IMG/VR virus record: IMGVR_UViG_3300033571_029033
Span: 1 to 44,237 of that record
DNA length: 44,237 nt
Strand: one strand, 5' to 3'
Origin: a virus
The notes beneath the pieces are model-generated. The model had not been told where the DNA came from. It did no database searches and saw only the letters and a program-made list of their open reading frames with translations. Below are positions 21,842 to 30,518 of this stretch, one piece after another (within the stretch, counting starts at the first letter, position 1; every line of letters begins with the position of its first letter). The position numbers were made by a program, and so were the translations under genes.

Positions 21842-23004
21842 GCTGCGCCCACCAGTACGGTCATGTCGGATAAATTAAATCTTATGGCCTCCTGGCCTCC
21901 GGAGTAATACGGGAACAAGACGTCAAAGTACCAGTTCGAGTTGAAGCTGCCGAGGCACATGCTGAAATAGGGCTCGAACCACTGGAAGCCGCCCGACTGG
22001 CCGGCGGACGAGTACATCCACCACCGCTTCCTGCCGATGCACGGGCTGGCCAGCCCCGGGCTGTCGCTGACTGCGTACACGAGCAGCTCGAGCTGGTACA
22101 TGGCGTTGCGGGGGTTTATGTAGGGTGGGTTCGGCAGGTTGCTGTTGGGGTCCCGGGGCAGATAGGGCCTGACGGGGAAGGACACGGTCGCCTGCGAGAA
22201 CACGAACGAGAAGCCGTATCCCACGTAGGACCCGAGGACCGTGCCTGAGCTGTCCCTCGCAGGGAGGGTGCAGCACCACGGCATCATCGCCTCGCCGCCG
22301 AGCCTGCTGGCCCTTGGCGGGAAGGTCCCTCCCTCCTCCCACAGGTCCTTTGCCAGGAACGGCTGCGGCAGCGAGGCCCACAGCGGGCTCGCCGGCGCCT
22401 GCGTGATGATCCAGTCCCTTATCTTGCATGGAGGCGGCTCTGGGGCGGGCGTGGTGGTTGGGTATGGCGGCGGCCCAGGTGGCTCCGGCGTGGTCGTCGA
22501 GGTCGTGGTGGGCTGTATGGGTACGTTGGCGTCCAGCCAATCGTATTCGTACTGGCCGGCGTAAGGTCCGGCGTTGGCGGCACGACGCCTGAGGGCAGCC
22601 CAGGCATGAGAGCTCTGCACGGACGGGCCGGAGGCGAACATCCGGTATATGTTCGGCACGAAAAGCGGCCGCTGGCGGAAGCACTCAAGGTCGTCAGGGC
22701 AGAAGTAGACCGGCTCGTTGCCGTATGTCCTCAGGCTGACGCTGGCGGAAGTCCTGCCGTACTCGCCCGGCGCACGGAAGGTGCTGCCGTTCGGGTAGAT
22801 GTACATGTCCGGTATGATGCGTGTTCCCTGCGCCGTCGTGAACGGCGAGTTGACGCCGCATGCGAAGGTGCCGGCGTCGAAGCCCTGGCCCGTGGGCGAG
22901 TTCATCACCACGTGCGCCGTGATCGTCCGGTGGAGGCGGACGTTGTTGTTCAGTGTGTTTTGGAGGCAGTCGCCGACGATGCCCTTGTTGAAGCCACGGC
23001 CCAT
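21838..23004 (-). CDS. Structural protein with Pro/Thr linker, tail tip or fibre-associated
   Basis: 388 aa. A beta-rich N-terminal region (NNVRLHRTITAHVVMNSPTG, GEYGRTSASVSLRTYGNEP) leads to a linker at about 165-195 (PTTTSTTTPEPPGPPPYPTT) and a second beta domain (CCTLPARDSSGTVLGSYVGY, FVFSQATVSFPVRPYLP). No catalytic motif. The two-domain, linker-joined layout matches the other adhesin-like genes here. It starts two bases after the preceding stop. Confidence 0.65.
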   Translation of the reverse strand: MGRGFNKGIVGDCLQNTLNNNVRLHRTITAHVVMNSPTGQGFDAGTFACGVNSPFTTAQGTRIIPDMYIYPNGSTFRAPGEYGRTSASVSLRTYGNEPVYFCPDDLECFRQRPLFVPNIYRMFASGPSVQSSHAWAALRRRAANAGPYAGQYEYDWLDANVPIQPTTTSTTTPEPPGPPPYPTTTPAPEPPPCKIRDWIITQAPASPLWASLPQPFLAKDLWEEGGTFPPRASRLGGEAMMPWCCTLPARDSSGTVLGSYVGYGFSFVFSQATVSFPVRPYLPRDPNSNLPNPPYINPRNAMYQLELLVYAVSDSPGLASPCIGRKRWWMYSSAGQSGGFQWFEPYFSMCLGSFNSNWYFDVLFPYYSGGQEAIRFNLSDMTVLVGAA

Positions 23005-23005
23005 G

Positions 23006-23509
23006 TCACACCCCCGTGTAGGTGATTATGAACGGCATCTGGCAGCCGCTGCTGTTGAGAACGGCTCCCGAGAGAGTGAATGTGGTCTCGTTGGTCTGCG
23101 GGTTCCATGAGCAGGAGCCCGCAAGGTCGACGCCATCGAGCACATACCAGTATGTGCCCGAGGTCATCTGCGCCGTGATGTCGGGCATGTCCGCCGTGCC
23201 GCACATTAGCGGCTGGATGCTGGAGGTGCTGAGAAGCAGGTAGGCCCCGGTGCCGTTGCTCCACGACCACGTGTATGAGCAGGGGATTCTGGTCAAAATC
23301 ACCTCCTGTGTCGTCGTCGTCCAGCCCTCGTCGGCGCAGTTAGGGGCGGGAGGGCTCGGCTGGGTCTGCGTAGTCGGGTAGACCGTGGCCCTGAAGGCGC
23401 TCGGCAGCCGCTTCAGGCCGAAGCATGGGTAATAGACGGGCTTGTACTCGTAGGCCGGTGCGGTGTTCTTGCAGTCGAGTAGTTCATTCAGGGGCATAAG
23501 GTCATCCAA
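23006..23509 (-). CDS. Small Cys-containing structural protein
   Basis: 167 aa from ATG 23509, overlapping the upstream stop as ATGA. It carries a short TTQTQPSPPAPNC linker at about 47-58 and a C-terminal beta domain (SYTWSWSNGTGAYLLLSTSS, TYWYVLDGVDLAGSCSW). Seven Cys suggest disulfide-stabilised virion parts exposed outside the cell. Probably a minor tail protein; no family recognised. Confidence 0.6.
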   Translation of the reverse strand: MDDLMPLNELLDCKNTAPAYEYKPVYYPCFGLKRLPSAFRATVYPTTQTQPSPPAPNCADEGWTTTTQEVILTRIPCSYTWSWSNGTGAYLLLSTSSIQPLMCGTADMPDITAQMTSGTYWYVLDGVDLAGSCSWNPQTNETTFTLSGAVLNSSGCQMPFIITYTGV

Positions 23510-24029
23510 AGAGAAGGCTGTCGGTGCCGTTGATTAGCAGGGCGTCACCGCCGCCGTTTATGCTGATGAAATTGCCGGGCTGCGGTGTCGTAGACGTCGT
23601 GCTGGTCGTCGTCTGCACGCATGCATCAGAGTACAGAACGCTCAGGAATCCCTGCGAGCAGTCGACGTTCAGGACACGGCAGCATGAGTCGCTGTACGTT
23701 GCGCCGGCCCCGCTCCGGACGAACTCGAATACGTTCTCCTCCTGATCGACGGCCGCACGCCATCGCATGAGGACGATCTCGTCAAGCGCTGGCTCGTTGC
23801 CGTCGATCGGGACGGCTACGTTAAGGCCCTCCTCGCAGTCCCCGTAGAGGACGCCGGACTCGACGTCCGTGAGGCCCTGCATGTTGGCGCAGTAGACCAT
23901 CTGCTGCCATGAGCAGCGCCAGTTCGAGCACGGGTCGGCCGGGTCCTTGGGGCAGATGGCCGTGATCCTTGCGATGAACCACTCGGATGTGGTGTACATC
24001 GAGCCGTCGCTGTTCCTTGTCGTCTTCAT
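23502..24029 (-). CDS. Cys-rich tail protein, paralogue of the next upstream gene
   Basis: 175 aa from ATG 24029 (ATGA overlap). Residues 1-100 align with the 24026-24439 protein: NSDGSMYTTSEWFIARITAI, CSWQQMVYCANMQGL, YGDCEEGLNVAVPI, EIVLMRWRAAVDQEENVFEF. It then adds a Thr/Ser linker (TTTSTTSTTPQPG) and a short C-terminal strand pair (NFISINGGGDALLINGTD). Conserved Cys positions suggest the same disulfide pattern in both copies. Role in the tail tip is inferred from position. Confidence 0.65.
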   Translation of the reverse strand: MKTTRNSDGSMYTTSEWFIARITAICPKDPADPCSNWRCSWQQMVYCANMQGLTDVESGVLYGDCEEGLNVAVPIDGNEPALDEIVLMRWRAAVDQEENVFEFVRSGAGATYSDSCCRVLNVDCSQGFLSVLYSDACVQTTTSTTSTTPQPGNFISINGGGDALLINGTDSLLFG

Positions 24030-24439
24030 TCGGGAGCCTCGCATCCCTCGGAGAACGTCGCCGACAGCACGTCGCCGGAGCACTGTATGGCCGTGAGCGC
24101 CAGGGTCTCGGTGTTGCCGCCGGGCGAGAAGAACTCGAAGGCGTTGTTGTCCTGTCCGACCGCCCCACGCCAGCGCATCAGCACTATCTGGCCCGTCGAA
24201 GGCGGGAAGCCGCTGATCGGGTAGGCCACGTTGTCGCCGGACAGGCAGTCACCATAGGTCAGGCCGCTTGGCTCGCCCGTGAACGACTGCATGTTTGCGC
24301 ACGGGACAAGAGTCCTCCATGAGCAGCCGATGCCGGCGCAAGGGTCGTCCGAAACACGGTCGCAGACCTGGGTGATCTCGGCGAGGAACCACTCCCGTGA
24401 GGTGAATACCGACCCGTCGCTCTGCGCTATGGCCCTCAT
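24026..24439 (-). CDS. Cys-rich tail protein, paralogue of the next downstream gene
   Basis: 137 aa from ATG 24439 (ATGA overlap). SDGSVFTSREWFLAEITQV, CSWRTLVPCANMQSF, YGDCLSGDNVAYPI and IVLMRWRGAVGQDNNAFEF match the following protein line by line. It lacks the Thr/Ser tail, so it may be the ancestral, unextended form. Seven Cys. Probably a minor tail protein made with the two large paralogues upstream. Confidence 0.65.
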   Translation of the reverse strand: MRAIAQSDGSVFTSREWFLAEITQVCDRVSDDPCAGIGCSWRTLVPCANMQSFTGEPSGLTYGDCLSGDNVAYPISGFPPSTGQIVLMRWRGAVGQDNNAFEFFSPGGNTETLALTAIQCSGDVLSATFSEGCEAPE

Positions 24440-25698
24440 GCGTGACCTGGGTCCCACAGGACCTGAGGGCTGAACGACCAGTACGGGGGCCACGCAATGG
24501 TCTTGTTGGCCTCGTTGTTGGACTCGACGTAATAGAACATCCTGTTGGGAAGCGGAACGAAGTTCCATCCGTTGGTGATCATTTTGCCGAACTCGGGGTT
24601 CCAGATGATGTCGAGGAACGGCTGGACCCTCTGGTCCTCGGGGATGGTGTACTGTATGAACTCAAAGGTGATGTTCACGGTCTGGTTCTTCAGGACGTTG
24701 TTGAGCAGGTCGTTGTCGGTCTTTCCGGAGAACCCTAGGATCGGGTACGGGCAGGACGGCTCGGACACCGTGTAGCCCGTGTATAGGAGAGTGCCGGGCG
24801 CATAGTTGAAGAAGTTGTAGTTGAAGGTCTCAAAATCGCCCTCGTCGTCGTTGAAGTTCGGGCCGAAATTGCACTGCGCTGCGTAGCGTGTGTACTTGTC
24901 GGACAGGGCGACGGACTTCGGCACCTTGTTCCAGGTGATGCGCACCTTGTTCTTGGTGATGTTGATGAAGTTGACCGAGGCGTTCTGCGCCACGAGTGGC
25001 GTCTCTGCAAAGGGAGCCGGCTCCTCGGGCTGAACCTCGCCTGGCGGGGCCGACTTCCAGTAGAACTTGCCGTCGCCGCTGACGATGACGTCGTTGCCCG
25101 GCTCGATCTTTATTTCCGTGTACCTGAGGTATTCCCTGTAGTCCGTGTACTGGACGGCCTTCACCTTGCTGTTCTGCGTGTTGTCACGCTGCCAGAACGT
25201 GTACTTCGGCGGCGCCGCCCCGCCCTGCAGGATGGCCGGCTCGAGCTGCTGGTCGGTCAGGACGAAGTAGTTCCGTGTCCTGAAGGTCACGGCGATGCGG
25301 TACATGTCGTAGACCGCCTGGTACGGGAAGGTCCGGTAGTCTATGGGGACCTGCCTGTCCGGGTCGTTTGTGCGGAAGATCGAGTTGGCCACCGTGAAGG
25401 ACTCGGCGGCCATCTTGCCGGCAGCCTTGACCCCCACGATGTCGATCGAGTCGGCGTACAGGTACGGATACCTCGGGTGGGACATCTCGACCTGGCGCTT
25501 CAGCCCGCCGACCTGCCCCGGCCCCCAGACCTTGTCGGACACGTACACGTAGCCGAGCACGAACCAGAAGACGTCGTATATGTCCTTCCTCTTGACGGTG
25601 AAGAAAAGCGTGGCCTGCGTTGCGCCGGGCGCCACGGCGAGGTCGCCCGGGCTCTCGCCGTCGAGGTTTTCCAGCATGTAGGCCAAATCGACGGCCAT
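24436..25698 (-). CDS. Baseplate/distal tail protein B (paralogue pair)
   Basis: 420 aa from ATG 25698, which shares one base with the preceding stop (TGATG). It is a diverged copy of the 25698-26924 protein: YRIAVTFRTRNYFVLTDQQL against YKVTVEFTSRNYAVYTDEQL, TDYREYLRYTEIKIEPGNDV and GDGKFYWKS at matching places, and a similar opening (LDGESP). It lies directly after the tape measure, where baseplate hub and distal tail proteins are encoded. No Dit or Tal motif is obvious. Confidence 0.7.
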   Translation of the reverse strand: MAVDLAYMLENLDGESPGDLAVAPGATQATLFFTVKRKDIYDVFWFVLGYVYVSDKVWGPGQVGGLKRQVEMSHPRYPYLYADSIDIVGVKAAGKMAAESFTVANSIFRTNDPDRQVPIDYRTFPYQAVYDMYRIAVTFRTRNYFVLTDQQLEPAILQGGAAPPKYTFWQRDNTQNSKVKAVQYTDYREYLRYTEIKIEPGNDVIVSGDGKFYWKSAPPGEVQPEEPAPFAETPLVAQNASVNFINITKNKVRITWNKVPKSVALSDKYTRYAAQCNFGPNFNDDEGDFETFNYNFFNYAPGTLLYTGYTVSEPSCPYPILGFSGKTDNDLLNNVLKNQTVNITFEFIQYTIPEDQRVQPFLDIIWNPEFGKMITNGWNFVPLPNRMFYYVESNNEANKTIAWPPYWSFSPQVLWDPGHA

Positions 25699-26924
25699 CA
25701 GGCGCCCTCCACGTAGTTGAACAGGTTTGCGAAAGGATAGGAGAAGAACTGGCTCGTGCCGGTTGAGTTGGGCTCCCACGCCACGATGTCGCCCTGAGGG
25801 TTCGGCACGCCCGTGGCTGGCCGGCTCTCGAGGTAGTACCAGACGAGGTCCTTGGGCCACGGAGCACGGTTGTGCGGGCTCATGACGTCCTTGCAGTTGA
25901 GCGGCGTGTAGGTGTCGGGGTTTGGCTGCGGCACGATCCCGCCCGGGACTGACCTGTGCACGAGCCGGAAGGTGATGTCGCAGTACTGGTTCTTGTTAAA
26001 TTCCGTAAAATAATCAAAAACGGAGCTGTTTTGTGTCAGGTCCACCTTGCTGAATGGAAAGAATGGCTCGTATTTCTTGACGGCTATCTCCTTGAGCAGC
26101 AGGCTGCCCTTGCCGTAGTAGAATATGGCCGAGGAGTTGATCTTGCTGGCTGCGTCAACCCATATGCGGTTTCGGACGCTCATCTCGAAGGGAACGTAAT
26201 ACCAGTTCCACTCGACGTTGGTCTGCACGAGCTTGAAGTTGTTGGAGCCTCCGGACTCGTTGCTGATGGGCAGGTCGAACTTGTCGACGTTCTCTGCGTT
26301 CTTTGCGAAGAAGTTGCCGCCTCCGTAGGTCAGGAGCTGGATGTCTGGTTTCCAGTTGAACGTCGTGTACCTGGCGTACTCGAACCTGTCGTTGAAGCTG
26401 TCCCTGCTCTCCGTCCACTGGCCGGTCGTCGGGTTCCTCCTCGGCATCCAGATGTCCTGGTTGAGCTTGAAGTGAGGATTGAGTTGCTCGTCGGTGTACA
26501 CCGCATAGTTCCGACTCGTGAACTCCACGGTGACCTTGTAGTACGAGTACGAGCCCGTATAGGGCGGTGACTCGGTCTGGATGTCTGCGTAGGGTCCCTG
26601 CGACTTGATCGTGCTCGCCTCGTCACGCCCGTTGGCGTTGACGCCCTTGATGTCGCTGATCCGGTAGGCGTAGAGCCATGGGAACATCGGGTGCGAGGCA
26701 GGTATCGTTCGGCTGAGGTACGAGCTGTTCTTCAGCGTGGCCGTGCCGAGCACGTCCGTGAAGAAGTTCCTGTACGTCTGCCCGTCCTGCACGCCGGTTA
26801 TCTGGGCCTGCGTGACGAGGAAGGTGATGTAGCTGACGGCCTCACGCTGGTTGAACGACACCTTCGTCGGGCTCTCTCCGTCGATGATCTCGTAGTAGGT
26901 GTCGTTGAGGGGAAGTATGGCCAT
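25698..26924 (-). CDS. Baseplate/distal tail protein A (paralogue pair)
   Basis: 408 aa, beginning one base inside the tape-measure stop. Beta-rich throughout (EAVSYITFLVTQAQITGVQDG, YYKVTVEFTSRNYAVYTDEQ, YARYTTFNWKPDIQLLTYGG). It shares its core with protein B. Two homologous baseplate subunits in tandem could form a hetero-oligomeric ring. Position after the tape measure is the main evidence for the role. Confidence 0.7.
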   Translation of the reverse strand: MAILPLNDTYYEIIDGESPTKVSFNQREAVSYITFLVTQAQITGVQDGQTYRNFFTDVLGTATLKNSSYLSRTIPASHPMFPWLYAYRISDIKGVNANGRDEASTIKSQGPYADIQTESPPYTGSYSYYKVTVEFTSRNYAVYTDEQLNPHFKLNQDIWMPRRNPTTGQWTESRDSFNDRFEYARYTTFNWKPDIQLLTYGGGNFFAKNAENVDKFDLPISNESGGSNNFKLVQTNVEWNWYYVPFEMSVRNRIWVDAASKINSSAIFYYGKGSLLLKEIAVKKYEPFFPFSKVDLTQNSSVFDYFTEFNKNQYCDITFRLVHRSVPGGIVPQPNPDTYTPLNCKDVMSPHNRAPWPKDLVWYYLESRPATGVPNPQGDIVAWEPNSTGTSQFFSYPFANLFNYVEGA

Positions 26925-28690
26925 CAGACGCCCTTCCCGAAGTCGCCGCCGGCACGGTTGGGGAACTCGTTCTTGTCGCCCTTGGCGGCTATCTTCTCAA
27001 GCAGCTCGACCTGCTTGCCCGTGTTGTTGGCGATCTGGTTCAGCCTGTCGTTGCCGCTGCCGCTGAAGGCCGCCTTGATCAAGTTCTTGCTCAGGTCCTC
27101 CACGGCCGTGTACTGAGCCTGCTGGGCGGCCGCCCCGACGCTTGCGCCTGTCTGGCGGAACCTGGCCGCCTCCTTGGCCTCCTCCTTGGCACGCTGCTTG
27201 CGTTGGAACTCCGTCTCGTTGCCCATGAGTCGGTCCCACGGGTGGGCAATCCAATCCAATAGATTTTCTATGCCGGTGGCCAGTAGGTCTATCCATCCGA
27301 CTACGTAGTCTATGGCGGCGCCAAGGTAGCTCAGGCCCGTGCCGAGAATGTTCAACGCTGGTCCGACATAATCCATGATCAGCCCGACGAACATGCCGAC
27401 AACACGTGCCCCGACGTTGAAGGCCCGTATGAACGGCGTGATTGCATCGGCCAATCCGCCGATGAAGGTCAGGAGTGGACCTATGACGTCAAGGGCGGCC
27501 TGTATGATCGGCTCCAAGCCCTTGATCATCTCACCAATCATATTACCGACTTGACCAGCCACCTTAGCGACTATTGATGCAAACTCGTTCAGGCTGGGTG
27601 TCAGGCCTGCGAGAACCTCGGTCATCGCAGAGAATATGGGCACGAGGAACTGTATGATCGCCTCGCCGACCTTCTGGAAGGCCGGCTGCAGTTTGGTCAT
27701 GATCGGCACGAGGCTGTCCGCAAGCGCACGGAACACCACGGTGAGGGCTGAGGTTATTGGCTGGAGGCCGGAGCCTATCACGGCCATCAAATCCTTCATG
27801 GTCAGGGTGAACATCTGGACGAGGGCGGGGTTGAAGGCCGCAACGAAGCTGTTGACGACGACGGCGCCCTTCATGAGCGTGCTGAAAAGGTTCTGGAAGG
27901 CGCCGACCACCATGTCAGTGTACTCGCCTATCTTGCCCGTCAGGCTGCCGAGGAAGCCGCCGATGTTGCCGCCCATCATGGCTCCGGCCTGGCCGCCGGC
28001 GAGTGCGCCAGGCAAGGCGCCGACGCCACCAGCCATCGACCCGGTGACCGCCCCGGCGATGCCGCCGACGGCACGGCCGACGAGGCCACCGCCGAGGCGA
28101 CCCGCCCTTGCCGTGTACGGCTGGATGGTCTCGCCGAAACGCTCGAACCGGCCCTTCCTGCGCTCCCTCTCACGCTCCTTGCGCTGCTCGCCGCCGATCG
28201 CCTTGTGCTCCTCGGAGGTCATCTCCTTCAGGTTCAGGCCCTGGAGGGGTTTCAGCACGAAGTCGAAGCCCTTTAGGCTCTCGCTGATCGAGTCGAACAT
28301 GGAACCGGTCTTCTCGCCGGTCTGTCGAAGGCTGTCCGCTGCGTCCATGGCGGAGCCGGCGAGGCTGTCCAGGGACTGCGTCGATGTCGACAGGTTCGCT
28401 GCGAAGCTGTCCAGCTCCGCCGAGGCCAGGCCGACGACCTGTGGGCCGCCTAGCCCGGCGGCCTCCGGAGGCACGCCCTGGCCGGCCCCAAGCCCGCCGA
28501 TGAGCCTCTGCACGCTGGCGTTGAGGCTCTCGACGAAGCGGTCCATGGCGGACTGCATGCGCATGAAGCTCTGCCCCATGCCGTTCAGGCTGACGCTGAT
28601 GTTGCCGACCCCGGCGAGCATGGAGTTGACGGCGCCCGTCATGGACGCCGCCGCCTGCTTCATGCTCTCGCTGCTGTCAAACGCTGCCAT
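26924..28690 (-). CDS. Tape measure protein
   Basis: 588 aa. N-terminal helical/coiled regions (MAAFDSSESMKQAAASMTGA, FMRMQSAMDRFVESLNASVQ), a Gly/Ala-rich glycine-zipper stretch at about 205-255 (GGLVGRAVGGIAGAVTGSMA), then long hydrophobic helices (VFRALADSLVPIMTKLQPAF, VVGMFVGLIMDYVGPALNIL) and a charged C-terminus. Composition, length and place right after the tail-chaperone genes define it. At about 1.5 angstrom per residue it predicts a tail near 90 nm. It overlaps the chaperone T frame by 14 bases. Confidence 0.88.
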   Translation of the reverse strand: MAAFDSSESMKQAAASMTGAVNSMLAGVGNISVSLNGMGQSFMRMQSAMDRFVESLNASVQRLIGGLGAGQGVPPEAAGLGGPQVVGLASAELDSFAANLSTSTQSLDSLAGSAMDAADSLRQTGEKTGSMFDSISESLKGFDFVLKPLQGLNLKEMTSEEHKAIGGEQRKERERERRKGRFERFGETIQPYTARAGRLGGGLVGRAVGGIAGAVTGSMAGGVGALPGALAGGQAGAMMGGNIGGFLGSLTGKIGEYTDMVVGAFQNLFSTLMKGAVVVNSFVAAFNPALVQMFTLTMKDLMAVIGSGLQPITSALTVVFRALADSLVPIMTKLQPAFQKVGEAIIQFLVPIFSAMTEVLAGLTPSLNEFASIVAKVAGQVGNMIGEMIKGLEPIIQAALDVIGPLLTFIGGLADAITPFIRAFNVGARVVGMFVGLIMDYVGPALNILGTGLSYLGAAIDYVVGWIDLLATGIENLLDWIAHPWDRLMGNETEFQRKQRAKEEAKEAARFRQTGASVGAAAQQAQYTAVEDLSKNLIKAAFSGSGNDRLNQIANNTGKQVELLEKIAAKGDKNEFPNRAGGDFGKGV

Positions 28691-28967
28691 TTCTCCTGGC
28701 CTCCTCGATGATGGCCTCTATCTCCTCGTCAGTCTTGCCGATCTGCTTTCCGAACTGACGGAACATCTCAAGCTGCGCCGCCCTCTTCTCCGCCTTCGGG
28801 GCGAAGTAGTATGGAAGCGGCTTCGGCTTGCCCTGCCTGTCCCTTTCCCGGTAGTAGAGGAAGCTGATCTGGCGGACGGTAAGCCTGCCTATCTCCTCCA
28901 GCCTCATGCAGTAGGGCTCGTCAAGCAGCCCCGCAACGATCTGCGACCAGTGCGGGACCTCAGTTAC
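28677..28967 (-). CDS. Tail assembly chaperone T domain, made by -1 frameshift
   Basis: This frame has no ribosome site at its only ATG (28907) but is open, without a stop, back to the slippery site at 28967-28976 at the end of the upstream gene. A -1 shift there adds VTEVPHWSQIVAGLLDEPYC and then 76 residues (MRLEEIGRLTVRQISFLYYR and on) to the G protein, giving about 244 aa. In phage lambda the equivalent G-T fusion binds the tape measure and recruits tube subunits. Charged, helical C-terminus as usual for T domains. Confidence 0.82.
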   Translation of the reverse strand, partial: VTEVPHWSQIVAGLLDEPYCMRLEEIGRLTVRQISFLYYRERDRQGKPKPLPYYFAPKAEKRAAQLEMFRQFGKQIGKTDEEIEAIIEEARRNGSV

Positions 28968-29410
28968 TTTTTTCCCTCGCCGCCCTCCCCGTCACCCTCC
29001 TCGGCCGAGCCGATGCTCTTCCGCACCACCTCGTCGAATAGGCGGCGGAACGGCTCGCCCTCGGCCACGATGAGCCTCAGGGCGTCCTCGGGCTCAAGGC
29101 CGCACAGGATGGACGTCAGGTCAGCCACGCCCTGCACGGTGGCGAGGCTGCGGCTGCAGAGCTCGCTGCCGAATGCGTAGGCGCCGGACGCTATGCGGTC
29201 CATCAGGTCGCCGAAGAGCTTGTCGAACGTGTCGTTCGGTATCGCCCCACGCTGCTCGGCCAGCTTCCTGATGGCCCGATTCTGCAGGCGGTTCTCGTAC
29301 TCGCTCATCGCCTTTAGGCTAAGGTAGCGCACGGCAATGGTCTTGCCGTCCCTGGCCACGTACTCCACATGGCCACCCTCGTTCTGAAGCACGTCGCTGA
29401 CGGTTCGCAT
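28964..29410 (-). CDS. Tail assembly chaperone G protein
   Basis: 148 aa, ribosome site GCGGAGA. N-terminal strands (HVEYVARDGKTIAVRYLSLK) then helices (ALRLIVAEGEPFRRLFDEVV) and a Gly/Glu-rich acidic tail (EEGDGEGGEGKK) that provides the slippery codons. It is placed between the tail tube and tape-measure genes, as in lambda. The unshifted form should be the more abundant product. Confidence 0.82.
   Translation of the reverse strand: MRTVSDVLQNEGGHVEYVARDGKTIAVRYLSLKAMSEYENRLQNRAIRKLAEQRGAIPNDTFDKLFGDLMDRIASGAYAFGSELCSRSLATVQGVADLTSILCGLEPEDALRLIVAEGEPFRRLFDEVVRKSIGSAEEGDGEGGEGKK
28967..28976 (-). promoter_or_regulatory. Programmed -1 ribosomal frameshift site
   Basis: On the coding strand the last codons read GAG GGA AAA AAG TAA. 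This holds two overlapping slippery heptamers in the right register, G GGA AAA and A AAA AAG, directly before the stop. A slip joins the G frame to the T frame, as in nearly all long-tailed phages. Confidence 0.85.
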
Positions 29411-29422
29411 TTTTTTCTCCGC

Positions 29423-29995
29423 TCAAACAGGTTTGTTGCCGGGGAAGACGTCGAACTCGCCGGTGCTCGTGGCCGTCATGGTCCATCGCTGGTAGTTTCT
29501 CACGTTCCAGTCGAAGACCACCTCGTTCACGATGCACGTCGGGAAGTTAAACAACGTCTGGGCAGCCTCAATAGAGTTAGAGAACTGAATATGTACGTAG
29601 TTGTTTATGCGGGGCATGACGTTTTCCTCCGTGTCCTCGTCGTACTTGCCGCAGAGGCCGGAGCAGGTGATCTTGGCGACACGGAGGCCGGAGTCTATGA
29701 GCAGCCGTGCGGCGCCGTACTGGGACTGCTTCTGGCCCAGGTTGTTGTTGGTCTTGAGCTTCCACGGGAGGTCCGTGTCAGGCACGTTCCTTGGAAACGG
29801 CTGGTTTAGCTGGCCTGGGTTGTTGTTCTGGTCAAGGGGGTTTGGGAGCCCGTTGGGCGTGTCGTATATGGATATGTTGGTCACGTCCATCGTGTCGCTG
29901 GTGATGTACACGGACCAGTTGTCGACGAACAGCAGCACGGTGCCGTAGTAGATGAGGCCGTTCGCCCCGCAGAACTCTTGGTCGATGACGGCCAT
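29423..29995 (-). CDS. Tail tube-like protein
   Basis: 190 aa. Beta-rich (YYGTVLLFVDNWSVYITSDT, INNYVHIQFSNSIEAAQTLF, VNEVVFDWNVRNYQRWTMTA) with a Pro/Asn-rich loop between. The ending, a long strand with a WxxxATSTGEF close, recalls tube subunits. It lies just before the chaperone gene, the usual place of the major tail protein. A 28-base gap with GGGGAAGACC suggests a strong independent start. The two smaller genes upstream are alternatives for the major tube. Confidence 0.6.
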   Translation of the reverse strand: MAVIDQEFCGANGLIYYGTVLLFVDNWSVYITSDTMDVTNISIYDTPNGLPNPLDQNNNPGQLNQPFPRNVPDTDLPWKLKTNNNLGQKQSQYGAARLLIDSGLRVAKITCSGLCGKYDEDTEENVMPRINNYVHIQFSNSIEAAQTLFNFPTCIVNEVVFDWNVRNYQRWTMTATSTGEFDVFPGNKPV

Positions 29996-30023
29996 TCGGT
30001 CTTCCCCCTAAGGGGAAAGTGAC

Positions 30024-30437
30024 CTAAATCTTCGGCTCGCTTATCCGTGCGGACACGGTGAAGGTGGCGGTGCCGTCGTTCGTCATCGAGAAGTCAAGCT
30101 CGTCGATTATTGCGTCGATGTCGGTAAAGCCGATGTTCACGTCTCCGAACTCGAAATAGAGGTCAAACTTCACCTCGGTCCCTGCGGCAAGAGCGGGGTT
30201 GTTCGGGTCGTCGTTGAATATCTCCTCCATCAGCCGCTCGGTCACGTAGCCGTCGGCCTTGATCGTCCCGCCCTGCAGGTTCGGTATGTACTGGTTCTTC
30301 CCGAACGATAGGGAGTTGGTGATGTCCACAAGCCCCTTGTCCTTGACGTACGACCAGTTCGTGCAGGTGAATATGTCGTCGGGGAAGGTGGCTATCACCA
30401 TGCGGCCAAGGAATCCGGAGAAGTATACGTCTGGCAT
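30024..30437 (-). CDS. Tube-like structural protein, paralogue of the next upstream gene
   Basis: 137 aa from ATG 30437 (GAGGAG); an in-frame start at 30482 would read through the hairpin and is rejected. MPDVYFSGFLGRMVIATFPD and GKNQYIPNLQGGTIKADGYV align with the upstream 30519-30911 protein, showing a duplication. The C-terminus (FEFGDVNIGFTDIDAIIDEL then FSMTNDGTATFTVSARIS) is a typical virion beta-sandwich ending. Probably a tail tube or decoration subunit. Confidence 0.68.
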   Translation of the reverse strand: MPDVYFSGFLGRMVIATFPDDIFTCTNWSYVKDKGLVDITNSLSFGKNQYIPNLQGGTIKADGYVTERLMEEIFNDDPNNPALAAGTEVKFDLYFEFGDVNIGFTDIDAIIDELDFSMTNDGTATFTVSARISEPKI

Positions 30438-30462
30438 GTTGGGCTCCTCGCCTGATAAATGA

Positions 30463-30496
30463 CCCGGCCGCCCAAGCAACAACTTGGGCGGCCGGG
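30463..30496 (-). terminator. Perfect 14-bp GC-rich hairpin between paralogous tail genes
   Basis: CCCGGCCGCCCAAG, loop CAACAA, CTTGGGCGGCCGGG: 14 pairs without mismatch. On the minus strand it is followed by TCATTTATC, too few Ts for a strong terminator. It lies downstream of an apparently major tail gene, so it may be a leaky terminator or a 3'-end stabiliser, and it shares GGCCGCCC with the hairpin after the capsid gene. Confidence 0.65.
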
Positions 30497-30518
30497 CGAA
30501 GGATAGGTATATAAGCTG

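Noticed and set aside
27636-29180. Plus-strand open frame (514 codons)
   Set aside because: Antisense to tape measure and tail-chaperone genes, where the frameshift and family evidence support the minus strand.
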